A DNA stretch of 64,000 nt. Source: Armillaria gallica. Lineage: Eukaryota; Basidiomycota; Agaricomycetes; Agaricales; Physalacriaceae. The notes beneath the pieces are model-generated. The model searched no databases and was not told the origin of the DNA. It worked only from the letters and a program-made list of their open reading frames with translations. The position numbers and the translations under genes were made by a program. The stretch is from positions 1,178,001-1,242,000 of the forward strand of contig JBANDB010000011.1 of assembly GCA_037576215.1 (NCBI GenBank), read 5' to 3'. This document shows, piece after piece, positions 1 to 10,263 of this stretch; positions within the stretch are counted from its first letter, which is position 1; each line of letters begins with the position of its first letter.

Positions 1-474
1 ACGTCCATTGACAATTTATACGGTCATTTATGAGAACCAGCTCTCGTTTTGAGGCAATTCCCAGAAGCATAGCACAGGGAGGCATACAAAATTCGGCAAG
101 GCTCATTTTGGTCAGCTACCCGTGAAATCTGAGCACATCAACCACCCCTATGGATAATTGTCATGGATATGTTATTCACAAGGAGGAATCGATTCACTTC
201 ACCGCTCGTCCACAGTTAACCTATTTACATCCGCCATCCAGGGAACAAGCAGTGACGTTGGGAAGCACGACTTGAAGTCTTGAACCAGTTCAACCAGCCG
301 CTACCTCAAGCCAAGGGTAAATTTCTAGAGCGAGACACAAAATGAATCGGCGAAAAGTGATAGATAACATCGTAAAATATATAGTACATTCAAAGGCGGT
401 AGAAAGGAAGAAGGAAAGAAGAACAAATAAAAGGATAGGTGATTGGGAGGAAAAAATCGAGGATAAGAGAGCGT
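1..474. other. No gene recognised
   Basis: AT-rich intergenic sequence downstream of the minus-strand F-box relic. No coding frame, repeat or RNA gene could be supported here. Confidence 0.4.
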
Positions 475-1413
475 CTATAAAACGACGCGGACGACCATCG
501 TAGGTGAATGACCAGGAGTGAGCGATAAAATAAAGACTAGGCGAGGGTCACCTGGACGCTGGTGACGATCGTGCGACACCCTGAGCCCGCGCAGAGATCT
601 ACAAAGATGTCCCTTACGCTTAGAACCCGAGACCGCTTCCAGTTGTACTTCTCTGGGGGATGACGAAAAGTCTAACACCGCTTTCTTGTACGTCAGCTCA
701 AAGGGACCAGCTAGATTGATATGAAGTCCCGTTAAGTTAACGGCTCTGAACGATCTGCAGGACAGTAGCTCGGACATCCATCTTGGGCTCGTCTTCAGCT
801 CTGACCGCCGAGCCGAAGGTATCGATACGTCCTGGAGAAGTCCCCTTAATAATTCTTTCCTAGGTCGTTCGTCTGAGGACAAAGGGACTGGTAGATCGTG
901 TGAGAGAGAGATGTGTTTTGGGGGGAGTGTAAAATGGTCGATGCAGGATTCCGAAAGGCGGAGGTTTGTTGATAGGGATGGAGAGGGGGTAATGCTCCGC
1001 CAGCTGGAACGGAGCTGACTAAGAACTGAAGGGGCATCGATAGGAACTGGACTATAAGGGTCAAATATCTCAAGCAGTGTCTCTCGAGACAAACACCGTA
1101 TTTCTTCCGGCAGGGTCTTAGAGGTCCGAATATTATTGATGAGCCTGTCTCTGACTTTTATGAAGAGGGCCTCGACCTCTCGTCGCTCTCGTTTGAGATT
1201 GGCTATGTCATTCAAAAGGGCGGCTCGGGGGAAGTTGCGAAATGAGGTTCCGGAACGCAAGAGCTCTTTGACATTGACGGAAGGGGTGTAGCGTGGTATT
1301 GCGTCGAACTGGCAGTCAAGGCAGACATCCAAAGGTGTGCATGTGCATACCATCTCTGATTTGCCTACAAAGAGAACTTGGGAAGACAAAAGTCTGGAAT
1401 CCACGATGAGCAA
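475..1413 (-). CDS. F-box-like protein, probably degenerate
   Basis: A 312-codon frame. The N-terminal third has the layout of the large agaricomycete F-box family: a short Cys-containing lead (CTCTPLDVCLDC), a linker with LLRSGT, an Asp/Leu/Lys/Arg-rich helix (NDIANLKRERREVEALF) and then a degenerate F-box core (LPEEIRCLSRETLLEIFD, followed by VLSQLRSSWRSI). F-box proteins of this type would act as SCF ubiquitin-ligase adaptors through Skp1 binding. The usual core is closer to LPPEILSEIF, so this copy has an insertion in it. The usual long repeat-rich C-terminus is missing, and the last 70 residues look like a shifted frame. It is most likely a relic or a truncated gene. Family recognition is from pattern memory; the truncation is inferred. 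Confidence 0.5.
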   Translation of the reverse strand: MLIVDSRLLSSQVLFVGKSEMVCTCTPLDVCLDCQFDAIPRYTPSVNVKELLRSGTSFRNFPRAALLNDIANLKRERREVEALFIKVRDRLINNIRTSKTLPEEIRCLSRETLLEIFDPYSPVPIDAPSVLSQLRSSWRSITPSPSLSTNLRLSESCIDHFTLPPKHISLSHDLPVPLSSDERPRKELLRGLLQDVSIPSARRSELKTSPRWMSELLSCRSFRAVNLTGLHINLAGPFELTYKKAVLDFSSSPREVQLEAVSGSKRKGHLCRSLRGLRVSHDRHQRPGDPRLVFILSLTPGHSPTMVVRVVL

Positions 1414-1714
1414 ATCTTGACATATCAGACTGAATTACAGCTGCGCTTACCACAGTTAGGGGTCAAGTTCGTTCGACAAGGTGAACGTTGGGAACGAGAT
1501 AAAACGATCGCCAATCAGTCCGTTAAATATCCACAAGAAGGTCTATGTTCCCACGCTTCTGGACGGTCCGAGAGCCGAGCACTCCGTCTCACTTTGGATC
1601 GCTATGAAGACAATATGAAGATGTTCATGACTATGGATACCCCTTTTCATTTGCAACACCTCTTCGCTTTACTGTCCTGCATAAGTTAACCTGTGCTCAG
1701 GTTCGAGTCTCCGC

Positions 1715-1795
1715 GAGGATTTATTTATATTTGACAAATGAGAGTTAGGTTTTCAGTTGGACAGGGATGTGGTCTGCCCGGTGCCGACACGAAAA
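1715..1795 (+). pseudogene. Remnant of microprotein gene 3' end
   Basis: This stretch aligns by eye with the last intron, last exon and 3' flank of the complete microprotein gene near 9540-9620. Both contain GTTAGGTTTT/ATTAGGTTTT followed by a GG-CAGG-GGTCTG-CC pattern in the same order. Nothing upstream of it resembles the first four exons. It sits just beyond the 3' end of hydrolase copy 1, the same relative place the microprotein gene occupies next to hydrolase copies 2 and 4. It is read as a decayed copy; the match is short and imperfect. Confidence 0.4.
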
Positions 1796-2046
1796 GCAAC
1801 AAGTTAATTTCAGCGACGAACGATAAATATTCCACAGTCCAAATATAACCGGGTGTTTCATTGTTCACTTGATGCACTGAAATTTTCTGCCTATATAATA
1901 TATTCAATAAGTTGGTTCTATAGGAAAAACTGGACGCGGAGATCCGTGATAAAGCACAACAGATATGCAACGGTCAAGAGTAACTACTATGGGTGATAAT
2001 TGGCGACAATATAGGAACTAAAAGAATTGCCAAGTAGGTTCTGAGA

Positions 2047-4284
2047 TCATTTCCGACCCCAGAAAGAACGTCGCTGGCCGCCAATGGCATCTGACGAAGT
2101 TGGGAACATCTCGGATTCAATTTCACAGACCGTTCCATCCTTGGGCAAAGTACCGTTTTGAAAGTACGCTTGAACATACGCATGTGTGCATTCAGACGAA
2201 GCAGATATGGACGTATGCTATTGCGGCGAGGGAGTGAGTAAATGAAACTCGTTTTCAAGTGGGTACTTACCCCCGACGAGTTTTGAGTTAGAACTACGGA
2301 GCCGGGGAAAGCGGTCGACAGCTTCTTTGCTCTGAAGAAATATGAATGAAGTGCGTCTGAGATGGAACACTGAGGTGGCTTACGCAGAGAGAGGAGTAAC
2401 GGGATCTGAATAATACGTTGGTATCAGGTGAATGGAGGACTGAGACGAATGTACATACCAGCCATATTCCTACGAAAAGAATAGGGTAACTGGTGTTTCC
2501 GGTTATCGGACCTATAAGAAGATGCTTCAGAACAAAGTCCTGGTGGATGTAATAGGCAGGCAAAAGCTCACCCGTAAATCTGTCTTCGCGATGGAACTTC
2601 CAACCACTGAAGAAGGATTCGATTAGTACATGCACGCGTTCAAGAAGGAATCTACAGACGTGCAGCGAATCCTCTGCATGACGAGTAGTGAATCGGAAAA
2701 GGCTGATAAAGCTTCGACGTCGTGCGAATACGCAAACACATCCGCCACAGAGTCAGTATTATTCGCCGCATCACCGCAGGCAATAGCAATTTCTGCATCC
2801 CGTGAATTGTCATAACCAGAAGACGGGTCGTACACGTCCGCCTGTATCTCGTAGATAATTGTGCCATTCCCGGCTGCGAGACTAGCAAGACCTTCGGCGA
2901 GAATGGAGAAAAGTTCATAGGGTGCGCACAGGGCGTCCCATACCGTGGTTCTCAGTGCGGTGTAGTCAACAACGCCGTAGAACGGCGGGGATACGACTGG
3001 GACTGGCTGGATGAGAAGAGAGTTGTACAGAGAATTGAGGTTATCGGATATTTGTTCTGCAGTAGATGCATAGAAAGCGCATGCGTCAGGCCCAGCGGCG
3101 ACGCATCCGTCAAAGAAAGATTGCATAACCTTGTCGGCGTCGGCAATCTTGTTGCGCCAATCACCTGGAAAGAACAAAATATCAGACATTGGAGGCTGGT
3201 GGGCATAGCACAGGTATCTTACCACTGTAATAGGCATCCACGTCGACTACACCTAAGTAAAATGGTTGAATGAGCCTCGGCACGGGAGGAGTTCAATACG
3301 CACCGTCCAGCACCATACGTTCAACTTTATCCTGAAGCGAGAATCGGATATGATTCAGTGAAGGAGATAAGAAAAGCGAAAGAGCGCACGGGAAACATTG
3401 CAGCAAAGGTGGAGCCAAGAACCGTCCCATAACTGGAATAAATCGATCAGTCATCGAGCGGAATAGTAGAAGTTAAATCGCTAGCTCACGAGTCTCCCCA
3501 ATACTGCAGTTTCTCTTGACCCGCTGCCTCGGTAATTCGTAACATGTCCCGTGCAACATTGTCCGTGCTAATATAATTCAGGATTCCGTTATCCCTTTCC
3601 AGGGCTAGTTCCGCTATCACTTGAGCAGATGCCCATAAATGAGGAATCTGGTCAGAGGTCGTGTTCACAACAGTAGCCCAATTATTGGTGCTGGCGCGCC
3701 ATTGATACTGCTCTTCTTTGGAGAGGAAGAATTCGGCTCGGGGTGTCGAATTAGCAACTCCTATAACCATCTCAGCTAAAGACATAACACTGCTCAAAAC
3801 ACGTACCACGAGGATCGAAGCTAACGAAGTCGTATTGGTTTCCAATAACAGACGCAGCGAACGGACCAAAGGAAATCAAGGAGCTGACACCACTAATGCC
3901 AGGGCCTCCCGGATTTATCAGTATAGTCCCTTTATACTCGGTCTCAGATTGTGAGGGGAACTTGATGACCGCGAGGGCAGCTTTGGCGCCATCCTCGTTC
4001 GAATAATCGATGGGTACCTTCAATCGCATAGAGTTACGTCAGTGTGAAGTACCGTAGTGTGGAGGGGGGGAACATACCTGGAAACGCGTGCATTGATAGT
4101 CAGAGTAGCAGTCTACCCATGATAAATTACTCGTTGGTTCAATCTACAATTGGATTAGGAGCGAGAAGGCCTCGAGGAGAAGCAGACAAACAGAGCTCCA
4201 ATTGAAATCACTTTGAGCGGACACTACTGGGAATAGGAATTCCCGGTAAAAAAGAATGCAAAATGTAAAGAAGAGAGAAACCAT
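2047..4284 (-). pseudogene. Hydrolase copy 1 (TAP-like / peptidase S33 type), frameshifted
   Basis: This is a 13-exon alpha/beta-hydrolase of the tripeptidyl-aminopeptidase-like group. Exons on the minus strand: 4284-4192, 4143-4078, 4017-3807, 3760-3490, 3432-3390, 3331-3304, 3252-3223, 3164-2660, 2606-2572, 2511-2459, 2405-2384, 2331-2271, 2217-2047. It has a signal-like N-terminus, NPGGPGISG, FDPRG, a nucleophile elbow WGDSYG formed across the exon 4/5 border, and a C-terminal SSG-HTS catalytic-His segment. Exon 10 is 53 nt, whereas the other three copies have 54 nt. The single missing base near 2465 shifts the frame before the catalytic Asp motif (DPVTPL), so the product should be inactive unless splicing compensates. 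The exon 8 donor (GTCTGT) is also weak. Confidence 0.75.
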
Positions 4285-4321
4285 TGGAAAGATGATATGG
4301 ATTGTGGCAATTCTGGTGACC

Positions 4322-4327
4322 TTTATA
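4322..4327 (-). promoter_or_regulatory. TATA box of hydrolase copy 1
   Basis: TATAAA on the minus strand, followed by a GTCGAC context shared with the promoter of hydrolase copy 2. It lies about 40 bp upstream of the assigned ATG at 4284. Confidence 0.5.
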
Positions 4328-4329
4328 CA

Positions 4330-5741
4330 CGTCGACTCAGCTTCATGGAAGGCCTAAAATTGAAACGTATACTTGGCACTTGATAAAGATATGCAGTGTC
4401 TGCGCAGTATCTGTCGATGTACTGCGGAAGATGGCATTCTACTTCCATTTGCAAGCGATTTGAGGGTAACGTCTGCCTTTTGCGGTCAGTACAAGAGGGA
4501 ATCGATAATCCGTTACACACTTTGGGGGCCTGCGTAAAATCTTCGTGTTTAATGCAAATAGAAAGGGTCGTGTTTGGTGAGCAAGTATTGATTCAACCCA
4601 GCAGGGACGGGTGGCACCATCGTGGCTCTCAAGGCACACTCAGAGTGATGTTTCATGTTCTACGTCAGCACACATATCTCCGAGCTGAACGACACCAGGA
4701 ACAATCGACGCATCAGCCGATGGCTATCGCTTGACCTTTGGAGCATAGGAGGAGTTCCACGGCGTAGCCAAGCGAGATCAGGATATCGGCGAGAGATCGA
4801 TCACCAGGCATGTTATGACTAGCTTTTTTGCTCACCTTGAGAACACCACCGTGAGGAATGGTCGTCATGCTGTATGATGTTTTGTTCTTGAGTTATTCAA
4901 GTGAACGAAAGGAAAAATTGAAAGTGTAGTTTGCGTTGGGTTTGGAGGTCCGGCGCAGACATTTTATACGACGGCACGATCGCTCAGAATTATGCAATCA
5001 TAATTCATGCGGCGGGTTTGTCAGTGTCATGCGCGTCGTAATGGAAAACAGTGAATACACGATGCGTTCAGACTTGCTTCGAATGTTCGGGGAGATTGCG
5101 GACAGTTGCATCAGACGGTCGCAGAGACGGGTAGTTGATGGCAAATCTCTGCATTGGGGATGTCAGAGGGCGGGCGTAGCTGTCTAATTCACTGAACGCT
5201 TCGCACTGGTCGAAAGCAAAGCCGGATGAAAATTGGCATAGTCCGCGATGCAAAAACAAGGCTTTCCTGACGCTTACTGACCATATCAACCCCTCCTCTG
5301 ATGCAAGATGACAAGATAAGACTTGACTGGTTTATGGAATTCATGTTATCCACCACACCGCAGGAAGTGTCTCCATGCGACGTGAATGGTGATTGTCATT
5401 CAATAGACGGGAGCCGATACCACGAGTACTGCTTTTCGATTTCTGGTTGGTTGCCGTCACATGGTCCTTAGTAACAGTAGTCGGTGGTGACGACGCCCCC
5501 AGCTAGCCTCTAGCTAGATGAAGTTTTGGAAACACCCAGACCGCAGGAATGCAACGCTCTATCCAAGTATCCCGGAAACACTAGTCGAAGGGAATGGTGC
5601 ATATTCATAGCGGGGACGCGCGTCGAAGTGGCGAGCTGTACGCGCGTCTCGCCACGCGGACTTGATGCCGGCGCGGCAGAGTCACCATCGTGGAGATATA
5701 GAAGAGGTCGATTGCAGTGAACTGGTCAACGAACTCGCAAC
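4330..5741. other. Intergenic region between divergent genes
   Basis: This region separates hydrolase copy 1 (minus) from the FAD monooxygenase (plus). It must hold both promoters. Apart from the hydrolase TATA box and short promoter blocks shared with the other hydrolase copies (for example ATGCAGTGTCTGC near 4390), no gene or repeat was recognised. Confidence 0.4.
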
Positions 5742-6932
5742 ATGACTCCTGCCATAGCAATCATTGGAGCTGGTCCAAGTGGTCTTCTCCTTGCCCGCCT
5801 TCTTCAGCACCTCGGCAACATACCTTCCACCATATTCGAACTCGACCTCTCCTCCTCTGCTCGCGGCCAAGGGGGTACCCTTGACATCCATGAGGAAAGC
5901 GGTCAACGCGCCCTGGAACGCGCCGGTCTCACTTCAGAGTTCCGAAAGCTTATGCGCCCAGAAGGTGATCGCCTGCGTCTGGCAGACAAAACCGGTTTCA
6001 TACATATAGATGAAGATACGCCTGGTGAAAAGCGCCCTGAGATCGACAGAGTTCAGTTGCGTCAACTCCTCATCGATTCTGTCCCAGCCAAATCCATCGA
6101 GTGGTCATCCAAAGTCGCCAGCGTTCAGCCTACCCCAGACGGGCGTTTCCGAATCATTTTTGCGAATGGATCAGAAGACCCACGCAATTTCGACTTTGTG
6201 GTGGGAGCTGACGGTGCATGGTCCCACGTTCGTCCCCTTGTAACAGATGTTCTCCCCTTCTATTCGGGGATTAGCAGCGTGGAAGTCCGTTTCCGCGACG
6301 TCGACAAGGCTCATCCAGAGATTTCCAAGCTGGTGGGACAAGGAACCTACTGTTGCCTTAGCGATGAGAAGGCATGCTTTGGACAGCGCCAGGGAGATGG
6401 CAGTATCCGCAACTACGCAATGCTTCGTGCTCCAGAAAGCTGGATAGATGATTGCGGTATCGATTTCTCAGACCCGCAAGCAACCAAGGCCGCGATGGTT
6501 GAGCGGTACTTCGATGATTGGAGCGAGGCCAACAAGGATCTCATACGTCTAGCTGACGAAGATTATGTCATTGCACGAAAGCTGGTGATGCTGCCTACGG
6601 ATCACCGATGGACTTCACGGCCAGGCGTGACGCTGATGGGTGACGCGGCTCATGTCATGACACCGTTTGCTGGAGAAGGGGTGAACAACGCAATGGTGGA
6701 TGCATTGGAACTGGCAGAAAAGGTAGTTCCTGCGCTGCGAGACGGTTCAGCGGGAAAGATGCAAGAGAATTTGGCGAAAGCGGTGAAGGAATACGAGGAA
6801 GCTATGTTTGCGAAGATCCACGTCATAGCACAAGAGACCTTACATAATTTGGACGTCTTTTTCTCGAAGAATGCGCCTTTGGGATTCAAGGAGATGATGG
6901 AAGGGTTGAAGGCCAACCATCGTGATGTGTAG
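5742..6932 (+). CDS. FAD-dependent monooxygenase, TetX-like (intronless)
   Basis: A 396-residue flavoprotein of the class A aromatic-hydroxylase/TetX type. These enzymes use FAD and NAD(P)H to put one oxygen atom on an aromatic or polyketide substrate. Visible motifs in order: dinucleotide-binding GAGPSG at residues 9-14; GQGGTLDIHEESGQ around 42-55, a TetX-like pattern; the DG motif GADGAWSHVR from 155; the GD motif GDAAHVMTPFAGEGVNNAM from 300, which contacts the FAD ribityl/phosphate. The length matches single-domain TetX-like enzymes. There is no signal peptide, so it should be cytosolic. The start is the first ATG before the Rossmann strand. The gene has no intron although its neighbours have up to 12. 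The substrate is unknown; tetracycline activity should not be assumed. Confidence 0.93.
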   Translation: MTPAIAIIGAGPSGLLLARLLQHLGNIPSTIFELDLSSSARGQGGTLDIHEESGQRALERAGLTSEFRKLMRPEGDRLRLADKTGFIHIDEDTPGEKRPEIDRVQLRQLLIDSVPAKSIEWSSKVASVQPTPDGRFRIIFANGSEDPRNFDFVVGADGAWSHVRPLVTDVLPFYSGISSVEVRFRDVDKAHPEISKLVGQGTYCCLSDEKACFGQRQGDGSIRNYAMLRAPESWIDDCGIDFSDPQATKAAMVERYFDDWSEANKDLIRLADEDYVIARKLVMLPTDHRWTSRPGVTLMGDAAHVMTPFAGEGVNNAMVDALELAEKVVPALRDGSAGKMQENLAKAVKEYEEAMFAKIHVIAQETLHNLDVFFSKNAPLGFKEMMEGLKANHRDV

Positions 6933-7138
6933 AAGCCGTATATATTCACTTTTTCTCTTTCTCTTGTAATACTATATAGGCAGGTAAGTAGGTTAAGCAC
7001 CGGAAATACGACGGAGAAGGAACCTACGCAGCACACACGGAAACGCAATATCGTCAAATTCTGCATACACCGAAGCCAAAACTCCACTCTCGACCCGGGC
7101 ACAGTTCCCATGCCTTTTCGTCGCCTCTGTCAAAGCGA

Positions 7139-7515
7139 CACAATTCTCAAAAAGGTTTTACAATAGAGAATCAATGGCGCATCAGCGTGGAGCTTGAGAT
7201 GGGCATCATCTAGAACACGCAATCAAGTGGATAATGAACGTTGTATTTCCTGGCTGACATCAGGACGTAACTGTTGATTTGAATGAGGCTACGACCACCA
7301 AACCACTTTCAGATTTCTATCTGCGAGTTTTCGGGCTAGGCGAGTTTCGAGCAGAAGGAAGACGTACCGAGAGAACGGTCGAGGCTGAGAACTATACTTC
7401 GTTAGGAACCGAAGGCAATGCTCACCGGCAATAGTGCCCTCATGGTGGTCAGGAGAAGAGCAATGATTGTGACTGTGACATCCCGACAGCGCGCCGCTGT
7501 TCCGCGCTGACTCAG
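7139..7515 (+). repeat. Dispersed repeat, copy a
   Basis: It shares two blocks with 18049-18425: an AAAGGTTT...GGCGC-TCAGCGTG block and a block CTCATGGTGGTCAGGAGAAGAG followed by TGTGACTGTGACATCCCGAC. The second block also occurs inverted at 37125-37215, together with the CTGACTCAGC that follows it. Divergence between copies is high. The nature of the repeat is unknown; it could be part of an older duplicated gene region rather than a transposon. Confidence 0.55.
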
Positions 7516-8178
7516 CAAGCATGCTTCATTGCCATCGATGCCAGAGAATCCTTAAAGTTACAACAATCTATCACTCTGGTGAAGGCCTCAAGGTACTATC
7601 TCAGATTTTGGTTGGATTTTGGACAAACTGAAGGTGCGACGCCCCAATATCCGACCGCTGTGTGCAGTCCAAGTGCAGTCCCGGGTTCGCGCCATGCTCT
7701 TTCCCGTTCGCCATTTTTCCCCTCCCTTTTGCCCCGGAATACTTGACGAAATATTCGACCGCACCAACTGCTTACAGAACTTATGCTCTAAGCCATGACA
7801 GCCGTCAGTGGCGAACTCGAGGCCAACTGCCGTCTTAGCAGGCCCGGGACGTATCTGAGCGCCATCCGTTTATCACTATTGATCTCGACTCTCACGGTAA
7901 GGCTCATTTGGTAGCATTTCTTGTTTGAATTATCCTCCATGTTTGGCACCGCAAGCAGGACAGTTCCTTGCATTTTGATTATCGGGAGCGAGCCTCGCTG
8001 CAACTCATGGAAAAGAAAGCTTGAAATGTTAACCGTTTGGTTATGGAAGGTTGCGTTCATTGCATCTGAAAATGCTTCTGTGCCATTCACCAGCGTTGGT
8101 ATTCGCGGCCTTCCGAGGTTGGTCCATCTCTCCATGAGAAGGCCCGCGATAGAGGTCCCTACGGCATTTATGACGCGA

Positions 8179-8206
8179 TGACGCGTCAAACGCGTAAATC
8201 ACGCGT
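8179..8206. promoter_or_regulatory. Cluster of three MCB-like sites (ACGCGT)
   Basis: ACGCGT occurs at 8181-8186, 8190-8195 and 8201-8206, the first inside the palindrome TGACGCGTCA. In fungi ACGCGT (MluI cell-cycle box) is bound by MBF (Mbp1/Swi6-type APSES factors) and drives G1/S expression. Three copies in 26 bp are unlikely by chance. The target gene is not clear, because no neighbouring gene is well supported. Confidence 0.5.
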
Positions 8207-9060
8207 CAGATAGAGAACTAATTTATCATCAGGCTGCGTGAGCTTCAAACAACAAGATCCCCAGGGCCTGCGAACGCGCCGACCCTGACACGAATGACGT
8301 CCTGTTTAGTTGTGCATTAACGTTCACACACAAAAATATACCAAGCTTATCTCTCCGGGTTTATTCGAAGGTGTTTTTCTCGACACTCGTAAGTATAGCT
8401 TCACGTTCTCTCTTAATTCGAGCTCTCACCGCATATCGTCTCTGTAGAACGACTGAGCCAGTGGCTTACAGTTCTTCGTATTCCATGTTTTCAACTGAAA
8501 CCTGGATTAAATTCCAGGCAGAAACAACGGGGCTTGAGCCCGATCCAAACGACGGGTTCCCGAGTGATTCCTTCCAAAGTCTTAGATCGCTATGCGTTGA
8601 AGATGTGCAACTAAGTTCTTATCTGAACTTGTGCAGATGCCACCCGCCCAGTCCCAAGGACGACTTACCCCCGTAACCATCCAGGTATGTTTTATTGTTT
8701 GTTGTCTCCCGAGTCCTCGGGTCTCAAACCTAAATTGCCACACGAGTCGCAGTGCTGCACAATATCGAATCAAAGACTTGAATGGCTCAACATTTATTCA
8801 CCGAGGCTTTCGACATTAGATTACTGATCTACCTCCGAGTCGGTAACCGATCCGTGCTAATAATGAATGACTCAATGAACCCAAAAAGGTATTCAGCCTA
8901 CCGACTGAGTCTTTTATCAGACGCCACCAGAAAATGCTGATTGTCTTCTCGATCAAGCCACACAAATGGAGATCTCTTCAACATTGTATCTACATCTAGC
9001 GTTTCTCAAACAACGCAACGGCTGGATCTCCAGTACATTTATGGCGGCCTAGGCTGGGAC

Positions 9061-9068
9061 TATATAAA
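9061..9068 (+). promoter_or_regulatory. TATA box of microprotein gene 1
   Basis: TATATAAA, preceded by CTAGGCTGGGAC. The second intact microprotein gene has a matching GGCCCAGGCTGCTATATAAA. It lies about 83 bp upstream of the ATG, leaving a short C/A-rich leader. Confidence 0.6.
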
Positions 9069-9150
9069 GCCCGCAATTTCTAGAACTTGACCCCACCACT
9101 AAACTACCAGACTCGAGGAATCCACCATCTGCCCTTCATATCAGCAAACC

Positions 9151-9576
9151 ATGTCTTACACCTACGCATTCCCGTTCCCCTCCGACCAGGCGTGTCTGAA
9201 TTTCAAGAAGTCCGCTGGGCGACGTACTGACAATAGTAATTTGTCTAGAAACCTGTCGCGAACACATACTTCTTTTCCCCCGAAACGCTTATGGTAATTC
9301 CGCCCAAGTTATTTGAACAACATTTAGATTGTTCATTCTGCTCTTTCTCAACAGCACAACGGCCAAATCTCTCTAGCTTCCCAGGTGCAGGCCCCTCCTC
9401 CCCAACCCCAAGCGGTGAGCACTTCCACTATCGTTCATCCCGCTCGATCTCTGAATATTCTTCAGGTCCCTGCGAACGGTGGAGACCAGGCATCTGCGAG
9501 TCAGCAAGGAGGCGCAAACGTGAGTGATCCCAGTTTGGTCCGCCTAATTTTTATCGACAAATAAATGTAGCATTAG
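9151..9576 (+). CDS. Microprotein gene 1 (AFPFPS family, five small exons)
   Basis: Proposed exons 9151-9189, 9249-9293, 9355-9414, 9466-9519 and 9571-9576 encode 67 residues. All introns are phase 0. The protein begins MSYTYAFPFPSDQ, continues KPVANTYFFSPETLM, then HNGQISLASQ, a Pro/Gln-rich stretch (VQAPPPQPQA) and a Gly/Ala/Ser/Gln-rich tail (GGDQASASQQGGAN), ending H-stop. There is no signal peptide, membrane segment, Cys pair or CaaX end, so a secreted effector or mating pheromone is unlikely. Support comes from the second copy at 36089-36463, which has the same first two exon lengths (39 and 45 nt) and 20 identical residues in those two exons. Intron 1 would use a GC donor (CAG|GCGTGT). 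If intron 4 is retained, the tail is 14 residues longer. The function is unknown. Confidence 0.7.
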
Positions 9577-10263
9577 GTTTTAGTTCGGGTCAGGACATAG
9601 TCTGGCCAACACCAAACTAATCACTGCATATAATTCTGCGACGACCTTTATGCTTCATCGTTTATACTTCCATTTCATACATTTAGGATATTATTATTCG
9701 TCACTTAACGTAGGCTCAACGCTCTATGATAATCCACCAGTTTTTGACTTATCGATCTGAGTGTCCGTCGTTCTCTTACCACCTTTAACACTTGGTATTA
9801 CCAGATGCGGAACTACCAAGGTTTCTCGGCGTCACCTATGTTCTTATAGTCGCCATGACAGAGCCTTTCTTCGGGATACAAGCATTGTTTTAAGTTCTCG
9901 GCGTTTCATAGAAGGTAATGATCGCAGCATATCGTCCTACGATGATTGAGGTAAGGCGTTGAAGATGATATCTGAGGCTGATGAAAGAAGAAGGGTAGGA
10001 CAAAATTAAACCAGTACACGTCGAAGGAATAATATTCATAGGTATTCGGGTGAACTTAGAAACGGGTATCTTTTGGGTATCTTACAACCAATACGAACAG
10101 CTATCTACTATAACCGAAGTAAAAGAGAGAGAACAGAAACAAAGATGTCGGTCGGACGTGGGAAGCCATAATGAGCAAACCGAATTTTCACGGTAAAAGT
10201 AACTATGTCAAGTCAGTTGATTGCAGTATGTCAACCGAAAGAATTGCTGAATAGTTTCTGAGA
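9577..10263. other. Intergenic region between convergent genes
   Basis: This is the 3' flank shared by microprotein gene 1 and hydrolase copy 2, which point at each other. No further gene was recognised. Part of it (about 9571-9620) aligns with the relic at 1715-1795. Confidence 0.45.

Larger units (their letters stand above)
6933..9050. other. Intergenic region with a dispersed repeat and an MCB cluster
   Basis: No protein gene could be firmly supported in this 2.1 kb. It holds one copy of a dispersed repeat (about 7139-7515) and a cluster of three ACGCGT sites (8181-8206). Short frames at 7788-8189 (minus) and 8371-8676 (plus) are open but unrecognised. A short spliced gene downstream of the ACGCGT cluster, with a donor near 8390 (GTAAGT) and coding-looking stretches near 8638-8686, is possible but unproven. 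Confidence 0.35.

Noticed and set aside
1690..1712. B-box-like GGTTCGAGTCTCC suggesting a tRNA
   Set aside because: No A box at the right distance and no acceptor-stem pairing around it.
7788..8189. 133-codon minus-strand frame as a gene
   Set aside because: No motif, no homologue in the window, and it overlaps the MCB cluster; its start codon falls inside the regulatory palindromes.
9151..9576. Microprotein as a mating pheromone precursor
   Set aside because: Both intact products lack a C-terminal CaaX farnesylation motif, and no pheromone receptor or homeodomain genes are nearby.
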